A stretch of 64,000 nt of DNA from Thermosporothrix hazakensis. Its GTDB lineage: Bacteria; Chloroflexota; Ktedonobacteria; Ktedonobacterales; Ktedonobacteraceae. The first letter of the stretch is position 1; each line of letters opens with the position of its first letter. The DNA lies in NCBI RefSeq assembly GCF_003253565.1, contig NZ_QKUF01000001.1, positions 141,857-205,856 of the forward strand, written 5' to 3'. The notes beneath the pieces were generated by a model. That model was not told the DNA's origin, searched no databases, and was given only the letters and a program-made list of their open reading frames with translations. The position numbers were made by a program, and so were the translations under genes. Positions 41,016 through 49,860 of this stretch are shown here, piece after piece.

Positions 41016-43457
41016 ATGGAGGCAGAAAAGAGCGTGGGGGAATCCGTAACACCCGAGCGCATTACCGGCCAGTTTTATCGGCGCTTTCGGAAAGAACGAG
41101 AAAAGTTTATTTCCAGCATTCAGGGCATTGATGACGCCCAGGAGCGTGAGCGCTATGGCGTGCTGATGCTCAATCGCCTGCTCTTTACCTATTTTCTGCA
41201 ACAGAAGGGCTTTCTCGATGGCGATCCATACTATCTCACGCATCAGCTTCAGCAGGCCCGTACACTCGGAGAAGACCGCTTTTACCGGCTTTTTTTGTTG
41301 CCCCTTTTTCATATGGGCTTTGGTACACCCGCCCACCAAAGAGCAACCCCTCTCGGTACAATCCCCTACCTGGGCGCGACGCTCTTCGCACCACATCCTG
41401 AAGAGCTACGCCCGGGCGTGCATATTGCGGACGATAGCTTCTCGGCTCTGTTCACCTTCTTCGATACCTATCACTGGCGGCTCGATGAGGCGCCACCCGC
41501 CAGCGAACAGGAACTCAGCCCCACAGTACTCGGCTATATTTTTGAACAGCAGATCAATCAGCAGCAGATGGGAGCCTACTACACCCGCGCCGATGTTACC
41601 GACTATATCGCCAGGTATACCCTCATCCCGGCCCTGTTTGAGCGCCTTACCAGCGCCCTTCCTACAGCATGTGACCCATTCTGGCAACTGACCCAGCGCT
41701 TTCCTCACCGCTATATCTATGCCACGCTGCTACGTGCAGAGCGGCTTCCGGGCGAAACCGAGGCCGAGCAACGAGAGCGGCAACGGCGTGCCACAGATCT
41801 ACTCAACGCGCTCCGTGACGGGCTGGTCAACACTATTGATGACTTTGTCACCTGCAATCTGGATATTGAGCGCTTCGCCCGGGATGTTATCATAGAAGCA
41901 CCGCGCCCTCTGATAGAGGGCATCTATCAAGAGCTGTGCTCGATGACGGTCCTTGATCCTACCTGTGGATCCGGGGCTTTTCTGCTGGCTGCACTGCGCG
42001 TGCTTGCCCCGCTCTATCGCGCCTGCTTGTACCGGCTTCAGGGGCAAAAGCCTGACGAATATAACATACTCAAAGAGATCATCACCCGTAACCTCTACGG
42101 CGTCGATATGATGCCCGAAGCCATCGAGATTTGTCGGCTGCATCTCTATCTCAAGCTCCTGGCCCATGTCAGGCGCGTCGAAGACATCGAACCCCTGCCA
42201 GAGATTGCGCAGCATGTGCATGTTGGCAATGCACTTGTCGGCTATACCTGGAATGATGCACTCGACGACACAGCCAGCCCCGATCTGCAACTGGCCCGAG
42301 AATATGGTATCGACCCGCATGATTGGCCGCGCTTTGTTGCCTGGAAAGCAAGCCATCAGCCGTTTCATTGGGCCCACGTCTTCCCCGAAGTGGCCGCGCA
42401 AGGAGGCTTCACCGCGATCATCGGGAATCCGCCCTATGTCGAATATGAGCAGAAGAAGTTTCCCTATCAGCTTCGAGGCTATCAGACGCTCACCTGTGCC
42501 AATTTATATCCCTGTATCAGCGAGCGGAGCGCCCAGCTCCTGGCGCCCTATGGACGGTGCGGCATGATTTTGCCTCTGGCAGCCTTCGCGACCCGCAACA
42601 TGACCCCTTTCCTTGAGGGCTTCAAGCGCTGGTTCCCCGTAAGCTGGCTCTCGTTCTACCATTTCCGCCCCTCGATGCTCTTTTCGGGCGGCAAAATCGC
42701 CAGTATTCCCACCGCGATCTATCTGGCCCGCGTCAGAGGTACCGAGACCCGCTACAGCACCCGGCTGATGAAGTGGACCACCGAACAGCGCCCCTATCTC
42801 TTCACCCTGCTTCACTATTGCCGCATTACCGCCAGCGAAGATCCCGAGAACCGCCACTACTATCCAAAATTCGGCCATGCATGCGAAAATACCATCATGG
42901 AAAAAATCTTGCAACAGCGGAAAATAGAGCACTATATCAAGAGACGATCAAGGCAAACGAGAGAGAATAGTATGTACTACCGTTCAGCAGGAGGACTGTA
43001 CTGGAAGGTTTTTGTGAATTTTCCCTGGCCATATCATACCACCTCCAATAAACAGTGTGACTTTCTTCCAGAGTATGACCGTAATATCTTTGTCGCGCTG
43101 TTCAACAGCTCGCTTTTCTGGTGGTACTATACTGTGACATTCGATACGTTTAACCTCAAAGACTATATGCTTTTTGGCTTTCGTTTTACCTACCCGGATA
43201 ATGAGGGGATGCTTCAAGAGCTGCGCCAGCTCTGTGCCGAACTGATGGAGAACTACCAGGACCATGCACGCCATCTCAGGCGCGGCACAACTGGCAGCTA
43301 TACAATCTATGCACGCAAGGCCAAAGCAATCATTGACCGGATTGATGCCGTGCTGGCGCGGCACTACGGCTTCAATGATGAGGAATTGACCTTCCTGCGC
43401 AACTATGATATCCGTTATCGTATGAGAAGCGAATCAATCAGCTCAGACCCGAGCTAG
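41016..43457 (+). CDS. Eco57I-type adenine-N6 DNA methyltransferase, second of tandem pair
   Basis: An 813-residue paralogue of the preceding gene, with the same order of parts: N-terminal helical region with LLFTYFLQQKGFLDGD, SAM motif DPTCGSGAFLLAAL beginning at Asp314, catalytic NPPY beginning at Asn471, and a C-terminal TaqI-like recognition region ending DEELTFLRNYDIRYRMR. The two C-terminal halves differ much more than the cores, which suggests different DNA targets. Start ATG 41016 has AGGA 4 bases upstream; the earlier in-frame ATG at 40956 has no site. The sirtuin gene follows after 29 bases, so co-transcription is likely. Confidence 0.82.
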   Translation: MEAEKSVGESVTPERITGQFYRRFRKEREKFISSIQGIDDAQERERYGVLMLNRLLFTYFLQQKGFLDGDPYYLTHQLQQARTLGEDRFYRLFLLPLFHMGFGTPAHQRATPLGTIPYLGATLFAPHPEELRPGVHIADDSFSALFTFFDTYHWRLDEAPPASEQELSPTVLGYIFEQQINQQQMGAYYTRADVTDYIARYTLIPALFERLTSALPTACDPFWQLTQRFPHRYIYATLLRAERLPGETEAEQRERQRRATDLLNALRDGLVNTIDDFVTCNLDIERFARDVIIEAPRPLIEGIYQELCSMTVLDPTCGSGAFLLAALRVLAPLYRACLYRLQGQKPDEYNILKEIITRNLYGVDMMPEAIEICRLHLYLKLLAHVRRVEDIEPLPEIAQHVHVGNALVGYTWNDALDDTASPDLQLAREYGIDPHDWPRFVAWKASHQPFHWAHVFPEVAAQGGFTAIIGNPPYVEYEQKKFPYQLRGYQTLTCANLYPCISERSAQLLAPYGRCGMILPLAAFATRNMTPFLEGFKRWFPVSWLSFYHFRPSMLFSGGKIASIPTAIYLARVRGTETRYSTRLMKWTTEQRPYLFTLLHYCRITASEDPENRHYYPKFGHACENTIMEKILQQRKIEHYIKRRSRQTRENSMYYRSAGGLYWKVFVNFPWPYHTTSNKQCDFLPEYDRNIFVALFNSSLFWWYYTVTFDTFNLKDYMLFGFRFTYPDNEGMLQELRQLCAELMENYQDHARHLRRGTTGSYTIYARKAKAIIDRIDAVLARHYGFNDEELTFLRNYDIRYRMRSESISSDPS

Positions 43458-43486
43458 AACCCCTCAGACGACAGGAAACAGAAGGA

Positions 43487-44266
43487 ATGGAGCACATCAT
43501 CACAACCGCCTCAACCTATGAGGAACAACTTGCGGACGCCGTTGAGTTGCTTCAGGCATCGCAGAAGATAACCGTGCTCACCGGAGCCGGGATCAGCACC
43601 GAGTCGGGGATCCCCGATTTCCGCAGCCCCGGCTCTCCCTGGCAAAAACAACCACCCGTCACCTTTCACGCGTTTCTCAATCAGGCAGAAGCTCGCCGCC
43701 GCTATTGGGAGACCCGACGCACTTTGCTGCCTGCCGTAAAACAGGCTCGTCCGAACGCGGCACATCGAGCGCTGGCAGAACTGGAACGACAGGGACGACT
43801 TCTGGGATTGATTACCCAGAATTTTGACGGGCTACATCAGGACGCAGGCAATTCACCTGAGCGCATCGTGGAGCTGCACGGAACCTCCCGCGAGGCCACC
43901 TGCATCATCTGCGATACGCGCACCTCGATTGAGGATGTACAGCGCCGCGTCGACGCTGGAGAAGCAGAGCCGCGCTGCTCATTGTGCGGGGGCTATCTCA
44001 AGGCCGCAACCATCCTCTTCGGGCAACGTATCCCGGATGACGTGCTGACACGGGCAAAAGAGCTCTCAATCCGTTGTGATCTCTTTCTGGTCGTTGGCTC
44101 CTCGCTGAAGGTAACACCAGCCTCACACCTGCCACGCCTTGCCCTTCAGGCGCATATCCCCTTAATTATTATCAATGTAGAACCCACTCGTCTGGATCAG
44201 CAGGCAGATGTTACGCTTCATGAGAAAGCAGGAACAGTGCTTCCCCGGTTGATAGCACTGCTCTAG
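43487..44266 (+). CDS. NAD-dependent protein deacylase, sirtuin family
   Basis: A 259-residue SIR2-fold enzyme. GAGISTESGIPDFRS (residues 33-47) binds NAD, TQNFDGLHQDAG carries the catalytic Asn/Asp region, VELHGT contains the catalytic His, and two CxxC pairs (CIICDT and CSLCGG) hold the structural zinc. It removes acyl groups from lysines, producing nicotinamide and O-acyl-ADP-ribose. It lacks the extra domains of sirtuin defence proteins, so it is probably housekeeping. Because it follows the tandem methylases by 29 bases, some link to that unit is possible but unsupported. Confidence 0.9.
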   Translation: MEHIITTASTYEEQLADAVELLQASQKITVLTGAGISTESGIPDFRSPGSPWQKQPPVTFHAFLNQAEARRRYWETRRTLLPAVKQARPNAAHRALAELERQGRLLGLITQNFDGLHQDAGNSPERIVELHGTSREATCIICDTRTSIEDVQRRVDAGEAEPRCSLCGGYLKAATILFGQRIPDDVLTRAKELSIRCDLFLVVGSSLKVTPASHLPRLALQAHIPLIIINVEPTRLDQQADVTLHEKAGTVLPRLIALL

Positions 44267-44282
44267 CACAAAGAGGAGTACA

Positions 44283-45032
44283 ATGAGAACAATAGCCTAC
44301 GGAACAGAGCCACAACAATTCGGAGAACTCGCGCTGCCAGCAACGCCCGGACCTTATCCGGTCGCGATCCTGCTTCATGGTGGCTTCTGGCGCAACACCT
44401 ACGGCCTCGATCTGATGCGAGAACTGGCAAATGACCTGACGCGACACGGCTTCGCAAGCTGGAATATTGAATACCGCCGTGTTGGTGATCCGGGAGGCGG
44501 CTGGCCGGGCACCTTTGAAGACATCGCGCGGGCCACCGATTTCTTACAACACATCGCGCTCGAATATGCCCTTGACACGCAACGTATCTACGCAATCGGG
44601 CATTCGGCGGGCGGCCATCTGGCGCTCTGGCTGGCCGCCCGGCCCAAGCTTAACCGGGAACAAACGCTTCGCCTGAAAGGAGTTGTCAGTCAGGCCGGAG
44701 CCGCCGATCTGGAAGAGGTTTGGCGGTTGCACCTCAGCAATGATGCAGTCGTCAGCTTGCTTGGAGGCAGTCCCGAAGAGGTCCCTGAGCGCTATGCGTT
44801 TGCTTCTCCCGCCAACCTGTTGCCGCTTGGCGTCCCGACCGTCCTGCTTCATGGGCTCGAAGATATTGATGTGCCTCCCGAGATCAGCCGGAGGTACTAT
44901 GAGAAAGCCCGAATCGCAGGGGATAATGCGCTCCTGATCGAGCTTCCCGGCGTTGAGCATCTCGCGCTGATCGACACTCGCTCTGATGCCTGGCAAAAAA
45001 CGGTAAGTGAGCTGCTCAAGCTCCTGCCCTGA
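44283..45032 (+). CDS. Alpha/beta hydrolase, esterase/kynurenine-formamidase-like
   Basis: A 249-residue alpha/beta hydrolase. LLHGGFWRNTYG gives the HGG oxyanion motif and AIGHSAGGHLALWLAAR the nucleophile elbow with serine. The acid is probably Asp in HGLEDIDVPPE, and the catalytic His lies in PGVEHLALID. It resembles cytosolic carboxylesterases and formamidases; the substrate is unknown. The ATG follows GAGGAG. It starts 16 bases after the sirtuin gene and ends with a bidirectional hairpin. Confidence 0.87.
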   Translation: MRTIAYGTEPQQFGELALPATPGPYPVAILLHGGFWRNTYGLDLMRELANDLTRHGFASWNIEYRRVGDPGGGWPGTFEDIARATDFLQHIALEYALDTQRIYAIGHSAGGHLALWLAARPKLNREQTLRLKGVVSQAGAADLEEVWRLHLSNDAVVSLLGGSPEEVPERYAFASPANLLPLGVPTVLLHGLEDIDVPPEISRRYYEKARIAGDNALLIELPGVEHLALIDTRSDAWQKTVSELLKLLP

Positions 45033-45066
45033 AAAAGGGCGCGGGCAGCTCTCATGTTGCCCGCGC
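45032..45066 (-). terminator. Intrinsic terminator between convergent genes
   Basis: GCGCGGGCA (45039-45047) pairs perfectly with TGCCCGCGC (45058-45066). On the minus strand it is followed by five T (complement of 45032-45036), so it terminates the leftward membrane-protein gene. On the plus strand it follows the hydrolase stop but lacks a T run. Confidence 0.75.
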
Positions 45067-45073
45067 TCACGCC

Positions 45074-45772
45074 TCATTTGGCCGGTTTGGCATAGATGCC
45101 TGATTGATTGGCATAAATGTTGTAGGGCAAACCATCCGCAGGCAAAAAGACCGCCTGCCCATACGCCGCCTCTACAAAGGGGGATGACCACGCCTGTTTA
45201 TAGACCGTCTTAAAAAAGTCGCCATCGCCTCCATTCAGTTCTATGACAGTTCGCTCAGCGGTTCGCTCAAGATTGGGGTCTTCATAGCGCCCCTGAAGGC
45301 GAGTCAGCTTATATCCAGTATGAAACCCGAGCAGGTTCATCCAGCCTGGAAACTTTAAGATGTTGCCCTGAAGCATCCACTGATCGCCCTTCACGAGGTA
45401 GCTATTGTTCGCCTTTACCTTGCCGTTCTCATCAAACTGTGTCAATTCAAGGTTCATCGAATGCGGCATATTGGTGAATGATGTAGCCTGCACACGCGCA
45501 ACCAGCACATCCCCGGTCAGCGCGATATAGCTTTGCAGCAGCGATGAGGCCCAGAGCAACAGAATCGCCAGAGCGAGCAGCAGCCCGCCGCTCGCTCCAT
45601 GCTTCCAGCGCACGCGCCGCCGCACACGATAGCGTTTGCCGCTCTCCTCATCAAACACCACCCGATGGCGCTTCACAACCGTGAAAAGAGAATAGAACAA
45701 TAAGCTGAGTCCGAGCAGCACCATCAGGGTTAAAATGATCTGTGGAACACCAAATGAAACGGGGTAATTCAT
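45074..45772 (-). CDS. Membrane protein of unknown function
   Basis: About 232 residues with two membrane helices: VPQIILTLMVLLGLSLLFYSL near the start and, after a very basic cytosolic loop (KRYRVRRRVRWKH), GLLLALAILLLWASSL. The remaining 155 residues are predicted extracytoplasmic and beta-rich (VLVARVQATSF, MLQGNILKFPGW, YKLTRLQGRYEDP). I do not recognise a named family with confidence; it resembles hypothetical proteins sometimes labelled multidrug transporter without evidence. Start ATG 45772 has GGGAG 11 bases upstream; GTG 45817 is an alternative that adds 15 residues. Confidence 0.6.
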   Translation of the reverse strand: MNYPVSFGVPQIILTLMVLLGLSLLFYSLFTVVKRHRVVFDEESGKRYRVRRRVRWKHGASGGLLLALAILLLWASSLLQSYIALTGDVLVARVQATSFTNMPHSMNLELTQFDENGKVKANNSYLVKGDQWMLQGNILKFPGWMNLLGFHTGYKLTRLQGRYEDPNLERTAERTVIELNGGDGDFFKTVYKQAWSSPFVEAAYGQAVFLPADGLPYNIYANQSGIYAKPAK

Positions 45773-45817
45773 GCGCGGCACATCTCCCTTGTCATCAAAA
45801 AGAACAGTAACAGCCAC

Positions 45818-46198
45818 CTTGCTCTACATGGTAATACGATTCTGGAGCAACTTCGGCACATCCAACAGCAGGGTAACAGAACGAACGACAAAGAAGAAAC
45901 ATTCGCGATAACATGTTGACAGAGAAAGATGCAGATTTGCGATTTCAAGCCGGAGCAGGTAAAATGCAGCTAAGAAGCGCTGGCAGCGTATGCATAACCT
46001 CTACAGAATAGAAACCCGGCCTCTTCCCTACACAAATGTATCAGTTTCTATACGGAATGTTCACTCTTGTTACCGTTCATTCGTTAATGGGAATAGAACA
46101 AAGAAAGTATGTGAAGAAGCGCCGAGGGAAAGCCCTACCGCGCCACTATAGATCAAAAAAATTGATTGTGACCAAATACCTCAACGAGGAGTTTTTTT
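45818..46198. promoter_or_regulatory. Intergenic region before the disaccharide phosphorolysis genes
   Basis: About 380 bases that must hold divergent promoters. A TTGACA occurs at 45915-45920, but no good -10 follows at the right distance. An open frame at 46036-46227 overlaps the next gene's start and has no ribosome binding site, so it was not called. Confidence 0.35.
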
Positions 46199-46846
46199 AT
46201 GGAAAGACCAAAAGCCATCATTTTTGATCTTGACGGAGTGCTTACTGACACGTCGGAATATCATTTTCAGGCCTGGAAACATCTCGCCGATGATGAGGGC
46301 ATTCCATTTACCAGAGAGGAAAATGACGCCCACCTGCGCGGCGTGGGTCGACGGGACTCGCTTATGTACCTGATTCGTGGCAGACAGTATAGCGAGGAAC
46401 AAATCCAGGAAATGATGGAGCGCAAGAACCGGTATTATAATGCACTTATTGAAAAGATGACGCCTGATGAAATCGTTCCAGGTGGGATTGACCTGCTGAA
46501 AGAAATCCGAGCAGCAGGCATCAAAACCGCCATTGCATCGGCCAGTAAAAACTGTCGTACCGTCGTGGAACGGCTCCAAATCGCTCCCTACTTCGACGGT
46601 ATCGCCGATGGATATAGTGTTGTCAATGGAAAACCGGCTCCAGACCTGTTTGTCTATGCCGCTGGATTGCTGCACACACCAACTGTTGCGTGTCTCGGCG
46701 TCGAAGATGCCGCCGCGGGCATCGAAGCGATCAAAAAGGCGGGAATGAGAGCGGTTGCCATCGGGCCCGAAGAGCGTTTCCAGGGTGCAGACAAAGTGCT
46801 CCCAACCCTGGATCACAAGCGGCTATCGGATTTACTGGAGGACTAA
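46199..46846 (+). CDS. pgmB: Beta-phosphoglucomutase (HAD superfamily)
   Basis: A 215-residue HAD phosphatase-fold protein. DLDGVLTDT supplies nucleophile Asp10 and acid/base Asp12, and the family-specific segment EYHFQAWKHLADDEGIPF and the GVGRRDSL cap are as in beta-phosphoglucomutases. Further motifs are IASASKN and LGVEDAAAGIEAIKKAG. It converts beta-glucose-1-phosphate to glucose-6-phosphate. It is followed after 53 bases by the GH65 phosphorylase that makes its substrate. GAGGAG and a T-rich spacer precede the ATG. Confidence 0.93.
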   Translation: MERPKAIIFDLDGVLTDTSEYHFQAWKHLADDEGIPFTREENDAHLRGVGRRDSLMYLIRGRQYSEEQIQEMMERKNRYYNALIEKMTPDEIVPGGIDLLKEIRAAGIKTAIASASKNCRTVVERLQIAPYFDGIADGYSVVNGKPAPDLFVYAAGLLHTPTVACLGVEDAAAGIEAIKKAGMRAVAIGPEERFQGADKVLPTLDHKRLSDLLED

Positions 46847-46899
46847 AGCAATCCCATAGCCCTGAGAGATTGCATAAAGATAGTAGGGAGGGCGTTCTT

Positions 46900-49107
46900 G
46901 TGAATCTCTGGCACATAACCGAAGAGACATTTGAACCCACACTGAAAAGAATCCACAGCAATGAGACCGTCTTCACAATCGGGAACGGCTACTTTGGTAC
47001 ACGTGGAACATACGAGGAAGGATACCCAAGAGACAACGCCGCGACACTCCTGTTTGGGGTATTTGATGACATTCCGGTTGCCCGTGAGGAATTGGCAAAC
47101 ACCCCCGACTGGATTCCCATTAAGCTCTTCGTCAATCGCGAGCGCTTCCGCCTTGATCGGGGGCAAATCCTGGCATATCAGCGCAGCCTGGATATGCAAC
47201 AGGGCTTGTTGCGCCGTACTGTCACCTGGCGAAGCGATCAGGGAATACGCCTTCGGCTCGACACGGAGCGTTTCGCCAGCCTTGCCGATGAGCATGTAGG
47301 CGCGATTCGCTACACCGTGACTATTGAAGAGACACCAGACAACCAGCCCTGTGACATTTCTATCTGGAGTGGAATCAGTCTGGCTGAAGGTAACTACGAC
47401 GTTATGCACTGGGAATCGGTTGACCAGAGGAGTGAGGGCGATATCTCATGGTTCCATACCGAGACCAAGAAGACCCTTGTCCAGCTCGTCCAGTCGATGT
47501 GTTTCCTCAGCGATACACCGGAGTTCGAGCGCATGATGCTGGACTCGGATATCGCGCCTAGCATCCGCTACAATGGGAAGCTAGCCCCGGGTGAAACCTT
47601 CACCGCAGACAAAATTGTGGTGATGTACACGTCTCGCGATGTGCATAATCCGCGCGAAAAGTCTATTGCGCATCTCCAAAAGCTGTTAGACAGCGCATCC
47701 GGGCACTACCGGCAGGTGTATAACGAACTGCTTGCCAGAAATCAAGAGGCCTGGCGCACCTTCTGGGAGATTGCAGACGTCGTCATTGAGGGCGATGAGC
47801 GAGCACAACGTGGCATGCGCTTCAATATCTATCAGTTGCGCATCAATGTCTCGGATCATGATTATCGCTATAGCGTTGCCGCCAAAGGTCTGACCGGCTT
47901 CGGCTATCGCGGTCACGTCTTCCATGATACTGAGGTATTTATGCTGCCCTTCTATACCTTTGTGATGCCCAAAGTAGCGCGTAATCTATTGCTCTACCGC
48001 TATCACCTGCTGGATGCCGCCCGCCGGAAAGCGGCCAGCAACGGGTATGAAGGGGCACAGTATCCCTGGGAAAGCACGCTCAACGGCGAAGAAACAACCC
48101 CGGTCTCGATTGTGCACCCGGAAACCGGTGAGGTCGTTCCGGTTCTCAACGGCTTCATTGAGTTGCATATCACGGCCAGCATTGCCTATGCCGTCTGGCA
48201 ATACTGGCAGATCACGGGGGACGACGCCTTTCTGCGCGACTATGGGGCGGAAATCCTGCTGAGCACAGCCACCTTCTGGGCTAGCCGGGTGGAGAAAAAC
48301 GAGGAGACCAACCAGTACGAGATCAATGATGTGATCGGACCCGATGAGTGGCACGAACATGTCGACAACAACGCCTTTACCAATTATATGGCGAGCAAGA
48401 ATATTCTCTATGCACTCGATGCGCTTCGCTGGCTGGCCCTGAATGCACCAGAGAAAGAGCGCGAGCTTGGAGAAAAGCTGCGCCTGACCAATCAACGCAT
48501 CTCATACTGGCTCGACGTCGCCCAACACATGCGCGTGCCTCAAGTACGACAGAGTGGCCTCTTTGAGCAATTTGACGGGTTCTTTCAACTCGAACCGCTT
48601 GATCAGAGCAAGTTCAAGGGACGCCGCGACTCCTTCCAGGGTATCCTGGGGGTTGAGGCGGTCCAGAAATATCGCATCATCAAGCAGGCCGATGTGTTGA
48701 TGCTACTGACATTGCAACGCGATCAATTCGACGAGCGAACCAAGCGCGTGAACTGGGACTATTATTACCCCATTACCGATCATGACTATGGCTCGTCGTT
48801 AACTCCCGCGCTGCATGTTGTGCTGGCGTGCGAACTGGCCTACCTGGAAGAAGCCTATAAGCTCTTTATGAAAGGCGCAATGGTCGATATCGAGAACCTG
48901 CGTGGGAACACGCCCGAAGGGATTCATGCCGCCTGTGCCGGAGCCGTCTGGCAGGCAGCCATCTTCGGCGCAGCCGGGCTTCAAATCAGCGACGAGCACA
49001 AGGTGATTACTGAACCTCACTGGCTCAACAACTGGTCTCGGCTGGCCTTCTCGGTCTACTACAAAGGGAAACTACACCGTTTCGACCTGCGTCGTGAGCA
49101 ACAGTGA
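46900..49107 (+). CDS. GH65 family disaccharide phosphorylase (maltose/trehalose/kojibiose type)
   Basis: A 735-residue glycoside hydrolase family 65 phosphorylase. It has the N-terminal beta-sandwich start (IGNGYFGTRGTYEEGYP) and the (alpha/alpha)6 barrel with general-acid Glu483 in VIGPDEWHEHVDNNAFTN. The family cleaves an alpha-glucosyl disaccharide with phosphate, giving beta-glucose-1-phosphate with inversion, which the adjacent mutase feeds to glycolysis. The linkage specificity is not decided by sequence alone. The start is GTG 46900 with GGGAGG 9 bases before it; a longer frame from 46690 lies inside the mutase gene. A terminator follows. Confidence 0.92.
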   Translation: MNLWHITEETFEPTLKRIHSNETVFTIGNGYFGTRGTYEEGYPRDNAATLLFGVFDDIPVAREELANTPDWIPIKLFVNRERFRLDRGQILAYQRSLDMQQGLLRRTVTWRSDQGIRLRLDTERFASLADEHVGAIRYTVTIEETPDNQPCDISIWSGISLAEGNYDVMHWESVDQRSEGDISWFHTETKKTLVQLVQSMCFLSDTPEFERMMLDSDIAPSIRYNGKLAPGETFTADKIVVMYTSRDVHNPREKSIAHLQKLLDSASGHYRQVYNELLARNQEAWRTFWEIADVVIEGDERAQRGMRFNIYQLRINVSDHDYRYSVAAKGLTGFGYRGHVFHDTEVFMLPFYTFVMPKVARNLLLYRYHLLDAARRKAASNGYEGAQYPWESTLNGEETTPVSIVHPETGEVVPVLNGFIELHITASIAYAVWQYWQITGDDAFLRDYGAEILLSTATFWASRVEKNEETNQYEINDVIGPDEWHEHVDNNAFTNYMASKNILYALDALRWLALNAPEKERELGEKLRLTNQRISYWLDVAQHMRVPQVRQSGLFEQFDGFFQLEPLDQSKFKGRRDSFQGILGVEAVQKYRIIKQADVLMLLTLQRDQFDERTKRVNWDYYYPITDHDYGSSLTPALHVVLACELAYLEEAYKLFMKGAMVDIENLRGNTPEGIHAACAGAVWQAAIFGAAGLQISDEHKVITEPHWLNNWSRLAFSVYYKGKLHRFDLRREQQ

Positions 49108-49113
49108 GCAACC

Positions 49114-49144
49114 AACCGGGGTAGGGAATTCTCTACCCCGGTTT
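49114..49144 (+). terminator. Hairpin terminator of the phosphorylase operon
   Basis: A perfect 11-bp stem (49114-49124 with 49133-49143) with an 8-base loop. Only a short T stretch follows. Confidence 0.7.
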
Positions 49145-49176
49145 GACCATTTTCTGGAAATCCAGAGAAAAAACCC

Positions 49177-49205
49177 TTGACAAGCCCGGAAAGTTCAGGT
49201 ATTAT
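49177..49205 (+). promoter_or_regulatory. Near-consensus promoter of the tRNA-Glu operon
   Basis: TTGACA (49177-49182) and TATTAT (49200-49205) with a 17-base spacer, 44 bases before the first tRNA. This is the strongest promoter seen in the window, as expected for stable RNA. Confidence 0.85.
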
Positions 49206-49249
49206 GTACCCCGTGGTCAGCCGGGAACGGTAGACCAGCAAAATACTAA

Positions 49250-49326
49250 GGCGCATTCGTCTAGCGGTTTAGGACACCGCCCTCTCAAGGCGGAGATCAC
49301 GGGTTCGAATCCCGTATGCGCTACCA
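49250..49326 (+). tRNA. tRNA-Glu (anticodon CTC)
   Basis: A full cloverleaf: 7-bp acceptor stem (GGCGCAT with ATGCGCT), anticodon stem CCGCC/GGCGG with loop CTCTCAA giving anticodon CTC, and T arm ACGGG-TTCGAAT-CCCGT. The 3' CCA is encoded. It decodes GAG. It is the first of three tRNA-Glu genes on one transcript. Confidence 0.95.
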
Positions 49327-49328
49327 GA

Positions 49329-49352
49329 GTGATAGGGTTTCGGCCCTATCAC
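49329..49352 (+). other. Perfect hairpin between tRNA genes
   Basis: GTGATAGGG (49329-49337) pairs with CCCTATCAC (49344-49352) around the loop TTTCGG. There is no T tract, so it is more likely a processing or protective hairpin in the precursor than a terminator. Confidence 0.6.
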
Positions 49353-49367
49353 AACAATACAAACCAG

Positions 49368-49444
49368 GGCGCATTCGTCTAGCGGTTTAGGACACCGCCC
49401 TCTCAAGGCGGAGATCACGGGTTCGAATCCCGTATGCGCTACCA
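49368..49444 (+). tRNA. tRNA-Glu (anticodon CTC), identical copy
   Basis: Identical to the first tRNA-Glu gene over the whole cloverleaf, including the encoded CCA, and 118 bases downstream. It decodes GAG. Confidence 0.95.
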
Positions 49445-49470
49445 CTTCTTTCTCTATTCGAACACTATCT

Positions 49471-49544
49471 GGCGCATTCGTCTAGTGGTTTAGGACACCG
49501 CCCTTTCAAGGCGGAGATCACGGGTTCGAATCCCGTATGCGCTA
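49471..49544 (+). tRNA. tRNA-Glu (anticodon TTC)
   Basis: Differs from the two upstream copies only at one D-loop base and at the first anticodon base (loop CTTTCAA, anticodon TTC). Unlike them it does not encode CCA: the bases after the discriminator A are CTT. It decodes GAA, and GAG by wobble. Confidence 0.95.
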
Positions 49545-49548
49545 CTTC

Positions 49549-49581
49549 AGAGGTAAGGCTTATCGTCTTACCTCTTTTTTT
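49549..49581 (+). terminator. Intrinsic terminator of the tRNA operon
   Basis: AGAGGTAAG (49549-49557) pairs perfectly with CTTACCTCT (49567-49575), followed by a run of seven T to 49581. Confidence 0.9.
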
Positions 49582-49733
49582 GTGCCCTCGACCAACAAAA
49601 CAGGTTTCTGCCAGGCAAACCAGTTTCTCAGCAAAAGCAGGCGTTGAAAGAGCCCGAAGGAAGGTGTATTATTGTGGGGCACGTTTTAAGCCCAGGACGC
49701 TCTTCTATAGCGTTCAGGCCAATCGTGGAAAAC

Positions 49734-49764
49734 TTGACAGGTGTACAGATCTCTTTGCTATAGT
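49734..49764 (+). promoter_or_regulatory. Promoter candidate for the cupredoxin gene
   Basis: TTGACA (49734-49739) and TATAGT (49759-49764). The 19-base spacer is long, but TGC directly before the -10 gives an extended -10 motif. Confidence 0.5.
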
Positions 49765-49860
49765 AAGAACTAGTAACACCTCCCTGTGATGTTGAAGAAC
49801 AGATGCTCATATCCACAGGAGAAAAAATCTCTTTTTTCGGAGGACTGAAAGGGAACATCC

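Noticed and set aside
43487..44266. Sirtuin as a dedicated phage-defence effector
   Set aside because: It is a plain 259-residue deacylase with zinc-binding cysteines and no extra domain; defence sirtuins are usually fused or longer. Proximity to the methylases is the only hint.
46036..46227. 63-codon open frame before pgmB
   Set aside because: It has no ribosome binding site and runs through the pgmB start; its sequence is not recognisable.
49143..49382. 79-codon open frame across the tRNA genes
   Set aside because: It spans the promoter and the first tRNA-Glu gene and has no coding support.
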